64,000 bases of DNA from Methylovulum sp. (lineage in GTDB: Bacteria; Pseudomonadota; Gammaproteobacteria; Methylococcales; Methylomonadaceae), in assembly GCF_028687615.1 (NCBI RefSeq), contig NZ_JAQTZU010000002.1, positions 1 through 64,000 on the forward strand. Direction: 5' to 3'. The notes below the pieces were generated by a model. It was given only the letters and a program-made list of their open reading frames with translations. It was not told the DNA's origin and made no database searches. The first letter of the stretch is position 1; every line of letters starts with the position of its first letter. The translations under genes and the position numbers were made by a program. Positions 8,847-19,502 of this stretch are shown piece by piece.

Positions 8847-9948
8847 AATCCGGCAATTTGTGTGAAATAATACCTAATTGCCACAAAATGTTGCGTTGCC
8901 GATATTGTAACTGTTCGCACACGCTTTGTGCTGTTTTATGGTGGGCAATGATACTGCAAATCGGTTGGCCTTTGCGACAGATAACGCCCGATGGCGGTAT
9001 ATCCAAACAATTTTCAGGCCATTGCATCGTGTCGGGAATAGGTAGGTCGCAAGGCGCGTAAATGATTTGGCAAGCGCAGGATTGAACTGGCGGAAAATCC
9101 ATAATAGGCGACAATCTTCTTGCACAGGCGTTGATATGTTGGGTCATTAGATCGCCAGCATACAATTGCATACTCGCCGAAGGGCGCGGATTAATTTCCA
9201 AAACCCACAAATCCTCACCGTTTTGCAAAAAATCCAAAGAATTCAACCCTGTTAAATTGAACGCCGGGACTAATTTGCCTAACCAACCGCCGATTAACGC
9301 TTTTTGCTGATCGCTTAACCCGGTTTGGTTGATCACCCCCGCAAACACAAACGCTTCCGTGCCGATTGCCACCGTCCATTGCCGATTAAAACCAATGACT
9401 TGCACATGGTGTCCATCCGCCAAAAACAATACCGAATGGGGGATGCCGGATTGTTGCCGTTGCCAGTAACAACCAGCCACAACGCTATCCGCCAGCCAGG
9501 TTTTAATACCGACACCACCTTGCCCACGCAAAGGTTTGCTTAACCAATCATTTTTATCATCAGGTGCAGAAAAAACGCTAATGGGATAAGGGATGTTTAA
9601 GCTAGCCAATACCTGAAAAAAATAGTGTTTGTCGATGATGTTGGCAAAGGTTTCCGGCGAATTGCCGCAAAGTTGCAGACGTTGTTGCAAGTAAGCGAGG
9701 GATTCAGGAAAAGCCTCAAAACCACTGCCATAAACGGCTCGCTTGACTGGGTAATGGTTTAAGAAAAACGCTACGGCGGGAGCTATATCATCCTCACGCA
9801 AAGAATCCACCTGCCGCCAAGCATGGGCTGATTCGCGCGTGTCCCTATCGGCGTATAAATCAATTACTATGGGAATAAAGCCAGCTTGGTGTGCGGCTTG
9901 TGCCAACATTCGGGCGGAGTTGGCGAGGATTAGGAGGTGGTTGCTCAT
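8845..9948 (-). CDS. ATP-grasp protein next to mch
   Basis: A 367-residue ATP-grasp superfamily protein. It has an N-terminal Rossmann-like pre-ATP-grasp region (L-L-I-L-A-N-S-A-R), the ATP-binding loop segment K-P-L-R-G-Q-G-G-V-G, a central S-V-L-F-L-A-D-G, and the Mg-binding C-terminal strand W-V-L-E-I-N-P-R-P-S. Members of this group lie in H4MPT gene clusters of methylotrophs (OrfY-like) and are thought to act in biosynthesis of the cofactor or of methanofuran, but the reaction is not settled. It is 86 bp upstream of mch on the same strand, so one transcript is likely. Family assignment is firm; the pathway role is inferred from context. Confidence 0.8.
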   Translation of the reverse strand: MSNHLLILANSARMLAQAAHQAGFIPIVIDLYADRDTRESAHAWRQVDSLREDDIAPAVAFFLNHYPVKRAVYGSGFEAFPESLAYLQQRLQLCGNSPETFANIIDKHYFFQVLASLNIPYPISVFSAPDDKNDWLSKPLRGQGGVGIKTWLADSVVAGCYWQRQQSGIPHSVLFLADGHHVQVIGFNRQWTVAIGTEAFVFAGVINQTGLSDQQKALIGGWLGKLVPAFNLTGLNSLDFLQNGEDLWVLEINPRPSASMQLYAGDLMTQHINACARRLSPIMDFPPVQSCACQIIYAPCDLPIPDTMQWPENCLDIPPSGVICRKGQPICSIIAHHKTAQSVCEQLQYRQRNILWQLGIISHKLPD

Positions 9949-10282
9949 TGATGGGTAAATTTATAGCGACTAATCATCTAGTTATGACTACTTATAACGA
10001 GATGTAGACATAGGATGTGCTGAACGAAGGGAAACGCATCATTAGCTGTGGGTATGGATGGGCTTCCTATCGTCAGCCCATCCAGCTTTTCAAAGTCTAC
10101 ATCTTAACGCAGGGCGGGTTATTCAACCCGATCTTAACGTTTTTGCGGTTGTTGGAGATGTTGAAACGTTTAAGGAAACCCAATTGCAGGTATTGTTAAA
10201 CACGCCGTTTTGTTCATCAATTTCTGAAGCGAAAGAGAAAAATGGTTTGCTTTAATGCTTTTAGGGTACTCGAAAACCTAAC
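9949..10282. other. Intergenic stretch with repeat-like words
   Basis: There is no supported gene in this 334-bp gap. The piece around 10011-10050 (AGGATGTGCTGAACGAAGGG and following) resembles half of a hairpin repeat common in gammaproteobacterial intergenic DNA; its partner arm is not found here. A short GGGTT-ATTC-AACCC hairpin lies near 10117-10130. Confidence 0.35.
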
Positions 10283-10321
10283 AAAAAAACCCGCTAAGCC
10301 ATACCGGTTTAGCGGGTTTTT
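10283..10321 (-). terminator. Rho-independent terminator after cysI operon
   Basis: AAAACCCGCTAAGCC pairs with GGTTTAGCGGGTTTT around a 5-nt loop (ATACC). On the minus strand the stem ends in seven Ts, and on the plus strand in five Ts, so it can work both ways. It lies 26 bp after the DUF934 stop codon, where the cysI-DUF934 transcript should end. Confidence 0.8.
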
Positions 10322-10347
10322 AGGTTTCAGGTCATGGGATTTGGGAG

Positions 10348-10803
10348 TTAATTGACTGCTGATGCCTGATAATTGACTGTAAAATCATTCAGATAACCCA
10401 GTTCAACAGGGAGGTGTCCTGTTTTAGCGGGTTTAAACGCGTTTACGCCGACACGCGACAAGTAAAACACTTGGTCTGGCATGTAGTTGCCTGTGGCGCG
10501 GATTTCGCCTTGGTAACCGTAACGGCTGCGCAACAGCCATGCGTGGGTAAATAAGCGTCCGTCGGCGAAGTCAGGGAAATCCAGCTCGACTAAGGCGATT
10601 TTGTCCAAATCATCTGCAAAATCGGTGACGGTATCGGCAGGGTTGATGCGGATGCCGAGTCTGCCGTCGTGTGCCAGCAATTTCGGTTTTTCTTGTTGCC
10701 AACGGTTTAAAGACACGCTGATGTCCCCGGTTGCCAGTTCGTCATCATCCGCCAGTGATTGCCAGTTGTCGTCGATAATTTGTTGGTCTTTAATGATTTG
10801 CAT
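10348..10803 (-). CDS. DUF934 protein, sulfite reductase partner
   Basis: A 151-residue protein of the DUF934 family, whose genes nearly always sit directly after cysI-type sulfite reductase in proteobacteria. Family features visible are D-D-N-W-Q near the N-terminus, the central V-E-L-D-F-P-D-F-A-D-G-R-L-F-T-H-A, L-R-S-R-Y-G-Y-Q-G-E-I-R-A-T-G, and the C-terminal Y-Q. It overlaps the 3' end of cysI by 14 bp, implying translational coupling. No catalytic motif is known for the family; a helper role in assimilatory sulfite reduction is inferred from the linkage. Confidence 0.88.
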   Translation of the reverse strand: MQIIKDQQIIDDNWQSLADDDELATGDISVSLNRWQQEKPKLLAHDGRLGIRINPADTVTDFADDLDKIALVELDFPDFADGRLFTHAWLLRSRYGYQGEIRATGNYMPDQVFYLSRVGVNAFKPAKTGHLPVELGYLNDFTVNYQASAVN

Positions 10804-12442
10804 AGACTTGCTCCTTGAAGGGGTCGATTCCCACCCGTTTTACCATGTCCAGGAAGCTCTCTTCTTCTAGGCGTTGTTTGATGTAGACATCCAGTATTGT
10901 AGTGATGGCTTGCGTGACTTCGTTTTTGGCAACGGCGGGGCCTAAGCGTTCGCCAATCGCGGCTTCGTTTTCGGACGAACCTCCCAAGGTGAGCTGGTAC
11001 CATTCGGCGCCTTTTTTATCGACACCCAAAATGCCGATGTGGCCGACGCTTTGGTGGGCGCAGCCGTTCATGCAGCCGGACATGTTGATTTTGACATCAC
11101 CGATGTCGTGCAGATAATCCATGTCATCCAGGGCTTCGTTGATTTCTTTGGCGATGCCGATGGAACTGGCGTTGGCTAATGAGCAAAAATCTAGACCTGG
11201 GCAGCAAATCATGTCGGTGACTGTGCCGATATTGGGTGTCGCCAAGTTGAGCGTTACCAATTGTTGCCACAAACCAAACAAATTCGCTTGTTTGACATCG
11301 GCGAAGACTAGGTTTTGGCGGTGTGTGACCCGCACTTCACCAAAACTGAATTGGTCCGCCAAATCGGCAACGGCGTCTAGCTGTGCGTCCGTAGTGTCTC
11401 CAGGCGCCACTTCGGGGGCTTTGAGCGATAAGACCACGGCGCGGTAGCCTGGGATTTTATGGCTGACGGTGTTTTGTTTGTACCAGGTCGCAAATGCCGG
11501 ATTGTCTTGCAAATATTGCCCGAAGCTTAAATCGTCAGCGGCGTCGGCTGCATAATCCGGCAGGGTGAAATGGCCTTTGATGGCTGCGATGCGTCCGTCG
11601 CCCAGTTCCATGCCATCTTTGATTTGTTGCCATTCGGCTTCGACCATATCGGTGAATTTTTTCATGCCGGTTTCTTTAACGAGGATTTTGATCCGTGCCT
11701 TATATTTGTTGTCGCGTCGGCCAAACAGATTGTAAATCCGTAAGATGGCTTCCAGATAAGACAGCAAATGTTTTTTCTCAAGATACGGACGGATGACTTG
11801 GCCGATGATCGGGGTGCGGCCTAAACCGCCACCGACGAGTATCTTAAATCCGGTTTCGCCAGCGTCATTTTTGACCAGATGCACACCAATGTCATGGAAT
11901 TGGGTCGCGGCTCGGTCATGCAATGCGCCGCTGACGGCGATTTTGAATTTGCGGGGCAAATAATCGAATTCAGGATGCAAGGTTGTCCATTGGCGGATGA
12001 TTTCGCAATACGGGCGTGGGTCTTCCAGTTCATCGACGGCGATGCCGGCAAAGTGGTCGGAGGTGGTGTTGCGCATACAATTGCCGCTGGTTTGGATGGC
12101 GTGCATTTGTACCGTGGCGAGTTCGGCTAAAATATCCGGCACTTGTTCCAATTTAGGCCAGTTGTATTGGACGTTTTGGCGGGTGGTGAAATGGCAGTAG
12201 TTTTTATCGTAAGTGCGGGCGATATGCGCCAGTTTGCGCACCTGGGCGGAACTGAGCAGGCCATAAGGGATGGCGACGCGCAACATGGGCGCGTGGGTTT
12301 GGATGTAAAGGCCGTTTCTTAGACGTAAGGCCCGAAACTGTTCATCTGCTAATTCACCTTGCAAATACTTTTCGGTTTGCCGTCTGAACTGGGCGACCCG
12401 TTCATTGACAAGGGTTTGGTCTATTTCGTTATATTGATACAT
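10790..12442 (-). CDS. cysI: Assimilatory sulfite reductase hemoprotein (CysI/NirA type)
   Basis: A 550-residue siroheme-[4Fe-4S] enzyme that reduces sulfite to sulfide by six electrons. It has two ferredoxin-like half domains, each with a nitrite/sulfite reductase signature. The coupled cluster/siroheme ligands appear as C-P-G-L-D-F-C (Cys414, Cys420) and C-M-N-G-C (Cys457, Cys461). The arginines T-R-Q-N (about 87-90) and R-N-T-T-S-D fit substrate binding. No flavoprotein cysJ is adjacent, so the electron donor is unknown; this short CysI type is commonly found with DUF934 rather than with CysJ. It is the first gene of the two-gene operon. Confidence 0.93.
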   Translation of the reverse strand: MYQYNEIDQTLVNERVAQFRRQTEKYLQGELADEQFRALRLRNGLYIQTHAPMLRVAIPYGLLSSAQVRKLAHIARTYDKNYCHFTTRQNVQYNWPKLEQVPDILAELATVQMHAIQTSGNCMRNTTSDHFAGIAVDELEDPRPYCEIIRQWTTLHPEFDYLPRKFKIAVSGALHDRAATQFHDIGVHLVKNDAGETGFKILVGGGLGRTPIIGQVIRPYLEKKHLLSYLEAILRIYNLFGRRDNKYKARIKILVKETGMKKFTDMVEAEWQQIKDGMELGDGRIAAIKGHFTLPDYAADAADDLSFGQYLQDNPAFATWYKQNTVSHKIPGYRAVVLSLKAPEVAPGDTTDAQLDAVADLADQFSFGEVRVTHRQNLVFADVKQANLFGLWQQLVTLNLATPNIGTVTDMICCPGLDFCSLANASSIGIAKEINEALDDMDYLHDIGDVKINMSGCMNGCAHQSVGHIGILGVDKKGAEWYQLTLGGSSENEAAIGERLGPAVAKNEVTQAITTILDVYIKQRLEEESFLDMVKRVGIDPFKEQVYANH

Positions 12443-12596
12443 GTTGCCTGTTTTAAGTGCCTTTCCGGCGAAAAATCATGGTTAATCATCATATACTCTG
12501 CGTCATAAAATGACAAAATTTATTGGATGGTGATACCATTAACTGTTAATTTTTGTGTATTTGTTTCATTTAAACTACTAAAAGAGAGGGGGTATT

Positions 12597-13964
12597 GTGG
12601 TTCGTTTTTTATTGGTGATGCTGGTGGCAATGCTAGTGCCGCAACTGGCGATGGCGGAAACGGAGGGGTTTGCGAACCTCGACATGACCGGGACACAACG
12701 GGGCATTTTTACCGTTTTGATTTTTATCATCGCCTACGCTTTTGTGATGACCGAAGAATTTACGCATTTGCGTAAATCAAAACCCGTTATTTTGGCGGCG
12801 GGGATTATCTGGGCGCATGCGTCTATTTTGGCGCAGCAAAAAGGTGTGCCTGCCGAAGATATGCACGCGGCTTTTGAGCATGATTTGAAAGAATATGCCG
12901 AGCTGATGCTGTTCTTGTTGGTGGCGATGACTTACATCAATTCCATGTCAGAACGTAATGTGTTTGAAGCGTTGCGTTCCTGGCTGGTCAGAAAACAATT
13001 CGGCTACCGTAAATTGTTTTTGATTACGGGTGTGATTACGTTCTTCCTGTCTTCTGTTGCCGATAACCTGACCGCCGCCTTGTTGGTTGGCGCGGTGGTG
13101 TTGGCGGTTGGTGCGGACAACCCCAAATTCGTCAGCATCGGTTTCGTCAACTTAGTGATTGCCGCGAATGCGGGTGGCGCTTTCTGTCCGTTTGGCGACA
13201 TCACCACCTTGATGGTTTGGCAAGCGGAATATGCTGAATTCTTTGATTTCTTCAAATTGTTCATCCCTTCCGTGGTCAATTACGCAGTTCCTGCGGCGGT
13301 GATGTATTTTGCCGTGCCTGATGAGCAACCGAAAGAAACCAGTGAAGAAGCAGTTAAATTGAAACCCGGCGCGATCCAAATCTGCGTGATGTTCCTGTTT
13401 ACCATCGCCACGGCGGTCAGTTTCAAACAAGTCCTGCATTTGCCACCTTTCATGGGCATGATGGTCGGTTTGTCTGCATTGATGTTGTACGGTTTCTACT
13501 TGAAAAAAGTCCATGCTCCAAAAGGTGGACACGGTTTTGATATTTTTGAAGGCGTCAAAAATGCGGAATGGGACACTTTGTTGTTTTTCTTCGGCGTGGT
13601 TTTCGCGGTAGGTGGTTTGGGTTACATCGGTTATCTGGAATTGTTGTCCGGCGCGATGTACGAAGGTTTGGGCGCAACCACAGCCAACATCATGGTCGGT
13701 TTGATTTCGGCGATTGTCGATAACATCCCGGTCATGTTCGCGGTATTGAACATGGGCGTTGATATGGATCTGTACCAATGGTTGTTGGTCACGTTGACCG
13801 CCGGTGTGGGTGGTTCGTTGCTTTCAGTCGGTTCAGCCGCTGGTGTGGCCTTGATGGGCCAGTCTGACCATAAATACACCTTCTTCAGCCATCTGAAATG
13901 GACCCCTGCGATTGCCGCAGGCTATGCCGCCAGTATTTTCACCCATTATCTGATTAATGGTTGA
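12597..13964 (+). CDS. nhaD: Na+/H+ antiporter NhaD
   Basis: A 455-residue inner-membrane antiporter of the NhaD/ion transporter superfamily, which expels Na+ (or Li+) in exchange for H+. The start is GTG at 12597, supported by a strong purine-rich ribosome site (AGAGAGGGGG) five bases upstream. Residues 1-20 look like a signal peptide, then about a dozen hydrophobic segments follow. Family-typical pieces are S-S-V-A-D-N-L-T-A-A, N-A-G-G-A-F-C-P-F-G-D-I-T-T and, in the second half, V-D-N-I-P-V-M-F-A, giving two inverted halves with acidic residues in the membrane. It is a single gene with its own terminator at 14011-14054. Confidence 0.95.
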   Translation: MVRFLLVMLVAMLVPQLAMAETEGFANLDMTGTQRGIFTVLIFIIAYAFVMTEEFTHLRKSKPVILAAGIIWAHASILAQQKGVPAEDMHAAFEHDLKEYAELMLFLLVAMTYINSMSERNVFEALRSWLVRKQFGYRKLFLITGVITFFLSSVADNLTAALLVGAVVLAVGADNPKFVSIGFVNLVIAANAGGAFCPFGDITTLMVWQAEYAEFFDFFKLFIPSVVNYAVPAAVMYFAVPDEQPKETSEEAVKLKPGAIQICVMFLFTIATAVSFKQVLHLPPFMGMMVGLSALMLYGFYLKKVHAPKGGHGFDIFEGVKNAEWDTLLFFFGVVFAVGGLGYIGYLELLSGAMYEGLGATTANIMVGLISAIVDNIPVMFAVLNMGVDMDLYQWLLVTLTAGVGGSLLSVGSAAGVALMGQSDHKYTFFSHLKWTPAIAAGYAASIFTHYLING

Positions 13965-14010
13965 TCATCCAAATTTGCACTTTACTCTAGTGTAACGTTG
14001 TAGCCTCAAC

Positions 14011-14054
14011 AAGGCCGGTAGCCAGCTTTTTCAGTGGCTGTCGGCCTTTTCTAT
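14011..14054 (+). terminator. Rho-independent terminator after nhaD
   Basis: AAGGCCGgtAGCCA pairs with TGGCTgtCGGCCTT around a T-rich loop, followed by TTCTATTTTT. It lies 46 bp after the nhaD stop and just before the ampG-like start at 14065. Confidence 0.75.
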
Positions 14055-14064
14055 TTTTATACCT

Positions 14065-15318
14065 ATGACAGAGACAACAAACATTTGGCGGAAGCTGCTT
14101 AACAAGCACATGCTGATTTGCATATTCACTGGTTTTAGCTCTGGCTTGCCATTGTATATTTTGATTAGCCTTGTGCCTGCCTGGTTGCGTTCTGAAGGCG
14201 TGGATTTGCAAGCGATAGGTTTGTTTGCGCTGATCCAATTGCCGTTCACGTGGAAATTCCTTTGGTCGCCTTTGTTTGACCGCTATAGCCCACCATTAGG
14301 ACGGCGGCGCGGCTGGCTGTTCATTTCCCAAATTGCGCTATTGCTGGTCATTCCGGTGTTCGGAGTGCTGCATCCAACCCCAGATTTATGGACCATTGCT
14401 TATCTGGCGGTGGTGGTGGCCTTTTTCAGCGCCTCGCAGGATATTGTGCTGGATGCTTACCGGCGGGAATTATTGCCGGATACGGAGCTGGGCATAGGTA
14501 ACGCCATCCATGTCAATGCCTATAAAATTGCCGGTTTGGTGCCAGGTTCCCTGTCTTTAATTCTGGCGGATCATTTGCCGTGGAATCTGGTGTTTGTCAT
14601 CACCGCTTTGTTCATGTTGCCGGGTATTGTCATGACCCTGGTTGTCGCCGAACCTATGCTTGAATATGCCCCGCCTAAAACCCTGCGGGCCGCCGTGATT
14701 GAACCGTTTCAAGAATTTATCAGCCGCAATGGCCTAAAATCAGCGGCTTGGGTATTGGCATTCATCTTTTTTTATAAACTGGGCGATAGCATGGCGACCG
14801 CGCTTGCCACACCGTTCTATCTGGATATGGGCTTTAGTAAAACCGAGATTGGCCTGGTCGCCAAAAATGCTGGTTTGTGGCCTAGTGTTTTCGGCGGCTT
14901 GGTCGGTGGTGTCTGGATGATTAAACTAGGCATTAACCGTGCCTTGTGGATTTTTGGTTTGGTGCAGATGGTCGCCATTTTGGGCTTTGCCTGGTTGACC
15001 ACAATGGGCCATAGCTTGTTATGCCTGGCGGCCGTGATTGGCATCGAAGCCTTGGGGGTAGGCTTGGGTACCGCAGCTTTCGTCGCTTTTATCGCCCATA
15101 CCACGCATCCACTTTACACTGCCACACAATTTGCCTTATTCACCAGTTTGGCGGCGGTGCCGCGTACTTTTGCCAATGCCGCGACGGGCTATTTGGTAGA
15201 ATGGTTCGGATGGCAGGGTTTTTTCCTGTTTTGTTTTGCCATCACACTACCGGGTATGTTGCTTTTGCTTAAAGTCGCCCCGTGGCATGGTCAACAGCCT
15301 GCTAGTCATAATTCATAA
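14065..15318 (+). CDS. ampG: AmpG-family muropeptide permease (MFS)
   Basis: A 417-residue inner-membrane transporter of the major facilitator superfamily, AmpG branch, which imports anhydro-muropeptides for cell-wall recycling. It begins with a short cytosolic N-terminus, then F-S-S-G-L-P-L-Y, W-K-F-L-W-S-P-L-F-D-R, and S-A-S-Q-D-I-V-L-D-A-Y-R-R-E-L-L, all hallmarks of AmpG. About 12 membrane segments fit the length. It starts 10 bases after the nhaD terminator T-run, so its promoter must overlap that region or transcription reads through. No ampD or other recycling gene is adjacent. Confidence 0.9.
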   Translation: MTETTNIWRKLLNKHMLICIFTGFSSGLPLYILISLVPAWLRSEGVDLQAIGLFALIQLPFTWKFLWSPLFDRYSPPLGRRRGWLFISQIALLLVIPVFGVLHPTPDLWTIAYLAVVVAFFSASQDIVLDAYRRELLPDTELGIGNAIHVNAYKIAGLVPGSLSLILADHLPWNLVFVITALFMLPGIVMTLVVAEPMLEYAPPKTLRAAVIEPFQEFISRNGLKSAAWVLAFIFFYKLGDSMATALATPFYLDMGFSKTEIGLVAKNAGLWPSVFGGLVGGVWMIKLGINRALWIFGLVQMVAILGFAWLTTMGHSLLCLAAVIGIEALGVGLGTAAFVAFIAHTTHPLYTATQFALFTSLAAVPRTFANAATGYLVEWFGWQGFFLFCFAITLPGMLLLLKVAPWHGQQPASHNS

Positions 15319-15491
15319 AGAGGTCAATGGCCTCCCTCTTGTTCAATGTGGGAGCCAATCATTGTGGGCCGCAAAGCCTTAAAGCTATCAAGCCGGCCTT
15401 TCAAGCAACGCCAAAAAAACTTTCATCCAGAGATTTAATTTTCAATAATCGCCCCCACATCCCTTGTTTAAAAAATGCCGTTCAATATCAA

Positions 15492-15564
15492 TTGTTTCAT
15501 AAGTGCTTGCATAGGACATGGATTGTTCCGCTCCCGCTTTTGTGGGCAAGTACTTATGAAACAC
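15492..15564. repeat. Palindromic element, family 3, copy 1
   Basis: The arms GTTTCATAAGTGCTTGC and GCAAGTACTTATGAAAC pair with one mismatch around about 35 bp that contains the word GTTCCG. Related copies are at 32262-32337 and 37343-37418. The surrounding 380-bp gap (15319-15698) between ampG and dnaJ holds no other supported feature. The element could be a small mobile repeat or a structured intergenic RNA. Confidence 0.7.
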
Positions 15565-15698
15565 ACGTAAGCTTATTGAATGGGATTGTAATATCTTGAA
15601 AGCCCACCCAATTTTCACTGGCTGGCGATTATCGCTGGCACTGCGTTGCGATTTCACGAATAATTATTTAACTTTCAGAAAAAAGGTCGAACATACAC

Positions 15699-17662
<1,964 letters not shown>

Positions 17663-17949
17663 CCGCGTTTACTGTTTGTCATTGTTAAATTGCAGCCAAA
17701 GGATTACCAATAAAGATTTTGTGAATAGGCGCACAAATTGGACAGACCATTATGTGGCTACCAGGGAAAGAAGAGGGTGCTTCCTTGGCAGGTGTTTCCG
17801 ATGATCCTAGACAAGTATTTGAAATACGATTGGCTTTTGATGTATTGATAGGCTTGGGTATGGGTTTTAATCAATTTTTACAGGTTCAAATAAAGACGTG
17901 GGAAATAACGCATTTCGGTAAAAATTATCGGACTTTAACCAAAATGTTT
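17663..17949. other. Intergenic stretch without a supported gene
   Basis: This 287-bp gap between dapB and the cold-shock promoter holds only a 72-codon frame from 17752, which lacks a ribosome site and a recognisable domain. No stable hairpin with a T-run was seen after dapB. Confidence 0.35.
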
Positions 17950-17979
17950 TTGCTCTTCCTGCATTTTTAGTGCTAACAT
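17950..17979 (+). promoter_or_regulatory. Predicted sigma-70 promoter of the cold-shock gene
   Basis: A TTGCTC box at 17950-17955 is followed 18 bp later by TAACAT at 17974-17979, with TGC in front making an extended -10. Initiation near 17986 would give a 5' leader of almost 90 nt before the cold-shock start at 18073, in line with the long structured leaders known for csp mRNAs. This is a motif match only. Confidence 0.4.
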
Positions 17980-18072
17980 GGGATGCAGTTTAAGTTTGAG
18001 CCAGCTTTATTTCTAAGGCTGGGATTTATAAAGCCAATTTACCTTGGCGATTTTTCAAGTAAAGAGTGTCAT

Positions 18073-18282
18073 ATGTCAGATCAAGTTGTAGGTACCGTTA
18101 AGTGGTTCAATGATGAAAAAGGTTTCGGATTTATTGAACAAGAAGGTGGCAAGGATGTTTTCGTCCACCACAGCGCAATTAACGGCACTGGCCGCAAAAC
18201 CTTGCGCGAAGGCCAAAAAGTGACCATGCAGGTGACTCAAGGTCAAAAAGGCCCGCAAGCTGAGAACGTAACCCCAGCGTAA
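18073..18282 (+). CDS. Cold-shock-domain protein (CspA family)
   Basis: A 69-residue single-domain nucleic-acid-binding protein that acts as an RNA chaperone. The RNP1 motif K-G-F-G-F-I and RNP2 motif V-F-V-H-H are intact, and the start [12 protein letters not shown] is typical. The frame stays open upstream to 17983, but the ATG at 18073 matches the family N-terminus and is preferred. The gene stands alone, with a probable long leader and a strong terminator 9 bp after the stop. Confidence 0.95.
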   Translation: MSDQVVGTVKWFNDEKGFGFIEQEGGKDVFVHHSAINGTGRKTLREGQKVTMQVTQGQKGPQAENVTPA

Positions 18283-18290
18283 TATCTTTA

Positions 18291-18328
18291 AAAGAACCCA
18301 AAAGTGACTTGCTTTTGGGTTCTTTTTT
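18291..18328 (+). terminator. Strong Rho-independent terminator after csp
   Basis: AAAGAACCCAAAAG and CTTTTGGGTTCTTT pair perfectly over 14 bp around a 7-nt loop and are followed by a run of Ts to 18328. The A-rich left arm means it can also terminate the minus-strand rlmG transcript, which ends at 18348. Confidence 0.9.
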
Positions 18329-18347
18329 ATTGCTGCAATAAAGCTGA

Positions 18348-19496
18348 TCAATAACTGGCTTTTAAAATCACAAACTTGGTGTTGCTGGCAACTGCCGACA
18401 CGTTGTCGAACCATCGTTTGAGCGTGATGTGGTAATTCAAATGGCGATTACCTATCACCCACAGTTCCCCGTTTTTTCGTAACACCCTGCGTGATTCTTT
18501 AAACAGACTAATAGCGATTTGGTCGCCTATGGTATTTTGCTGATGAAAAGGCGGGTTACAAAGAATAATATCAGCCGAAGCGGTTTCCTCCGCCGTCAAT
18601 CCATCTCCAACACGAAATCCCGCAATTCTGTAATCACCCAAAGCCTGCCTAAAATTTTCTTCTGCGGAAGCGATAGCCATAAAGGATTCATCGACAAACA
18701 GTAATCTGGCTTGAGGATTGCGTTCAGCGGCAATTAAACCCAGCAAACCATTGCCACAACCTAAATCAATGATATCCAGCGCGTCGGTAGATTTTGGTAA
18801 ATGTTGGAGAAAAAACCGTGTGCCAATATCAAGGCTGTCGCGTGAAAACACATTGGCGTGGTTGGCAATGCGGTAATCGGTATTTTCCAGTGTGTAATAA
18901 ACCGGATAAGGATTAACGGGAACAATCAGATTCGGGTTGGGTTGGACAAAAATCAGCCGGGCTTTTTTTTTCGCCAATGACGTGGTGGTTGCACCCACCA
19001 ACTGTTCCAACAATTTCCAGACCTTAGCTGGCAAAGTTTTGACCATGCCTGCAACAATCACTTGAGTTGTTGCCGTCAAATGAGGGTGCAGACGTATCAA
19101 TTGGTCTTCCAGTAACGCCAAGGTTTTCGGTACCTTGATCAACACTAGGTCAAAGACATCCGTCAGTACGTCTACACTGCCGAGCAAATTCACATCCGAC
19201 TCATGCAGGCCATTTATTGCCAGATTAAGCCGTGTCGCCTGTTGCGACAAATAGGAATCCGACATAGCCCAGGGATTCCACGCATGTAAGGCCACCGCCA
19301 GGGCGCCGAAGCTGTCATTGAGCAGTAAAATTTTGGCATCTTGGGCTGGATTCACGAACCCGGCGACATAATCCAGCAAATATTCATCCGCCGCATCAAA
19401 CGCCCGCAATAATTCGTTAGGGCGTTTGGGCAAGCGGTTCAAGGTGAATTCGCCTTGGGCAACCTTCAAGCATTGGTCAGTTTCCGGCATTGTCAA
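18348..19496 (-). CDS. rlmG: 23S rRNA (guanine-1835-N2)-methyltransferase RlmG
   Basis: A 382-residue SAM-dependent methyltransferase. The N-terminal half is the degenerate methyltransferase-like domain of RlmG/RsmC enzymes (A-A-D-E-Y-L-L, L-L-N-D-S-F-G-A-L, V-L-I-K-V-P-K-T-L-A-L-L-E). The catalytic C-terminal half has the SAM motif D-L-G-C-G-N-G and the N-P-P-F-H-Q-Q motif of N2-guanine methylation, plus the H-A-N-V-F-S-R-D-S-L-D-I-G linker. Agreement with E. coli RlmG (378 residues) is extensive. It follows efpL by 6 bp, so two translation-related genes are coupled. Confidence 0.93.
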   Translation of the reverse strand: MTMPETDQCLKVAQGEFTLNRLPKRPNELLRAFDAADEYLLDYVAGFVNPAQDAKILLLNDSFGALAVALHAWNPWAMSDSYLSQQATRLNLAINGLHESDVNLLGSVDVLTDVFDLVLIKVPKTLALLEDQLIRLHPHLTATTQVIVAGMVKTLPAKVWKLLEQLVGATTTSLAKKKARLIFVQPNPNLIVPVNPYPVYYTLENTDYRIANHANVFSRDSLDIGTRFFLQHLPKSTDALDIIDLGCGNGLLGLIAAERNPQARLLFVDESFMAIASAEENFRQALGDYRIAGFRVGDGLTAEETASADIILCNPPFHQQNTIGDQIAISLFKESRRVLRKNGELWVIGNRHLNYHITLKRWFDNVSAVASNTKFVILKASY

Positions 19497-19502
19497 ACGG
19501 AA

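Noticed and set aside
13152-13778. 208-codon minus-strand frame
   Set aside because: Antisense shadow of nhaD, rich in His/Gln/Arg as expected from reversed membrane-protein codons.
17752-17970. 72-codon plus-strand frame before the cold-shock gene
   Set aside because: No ribosome site, no recognisable family, and it overlaps the predicted csp promoter.
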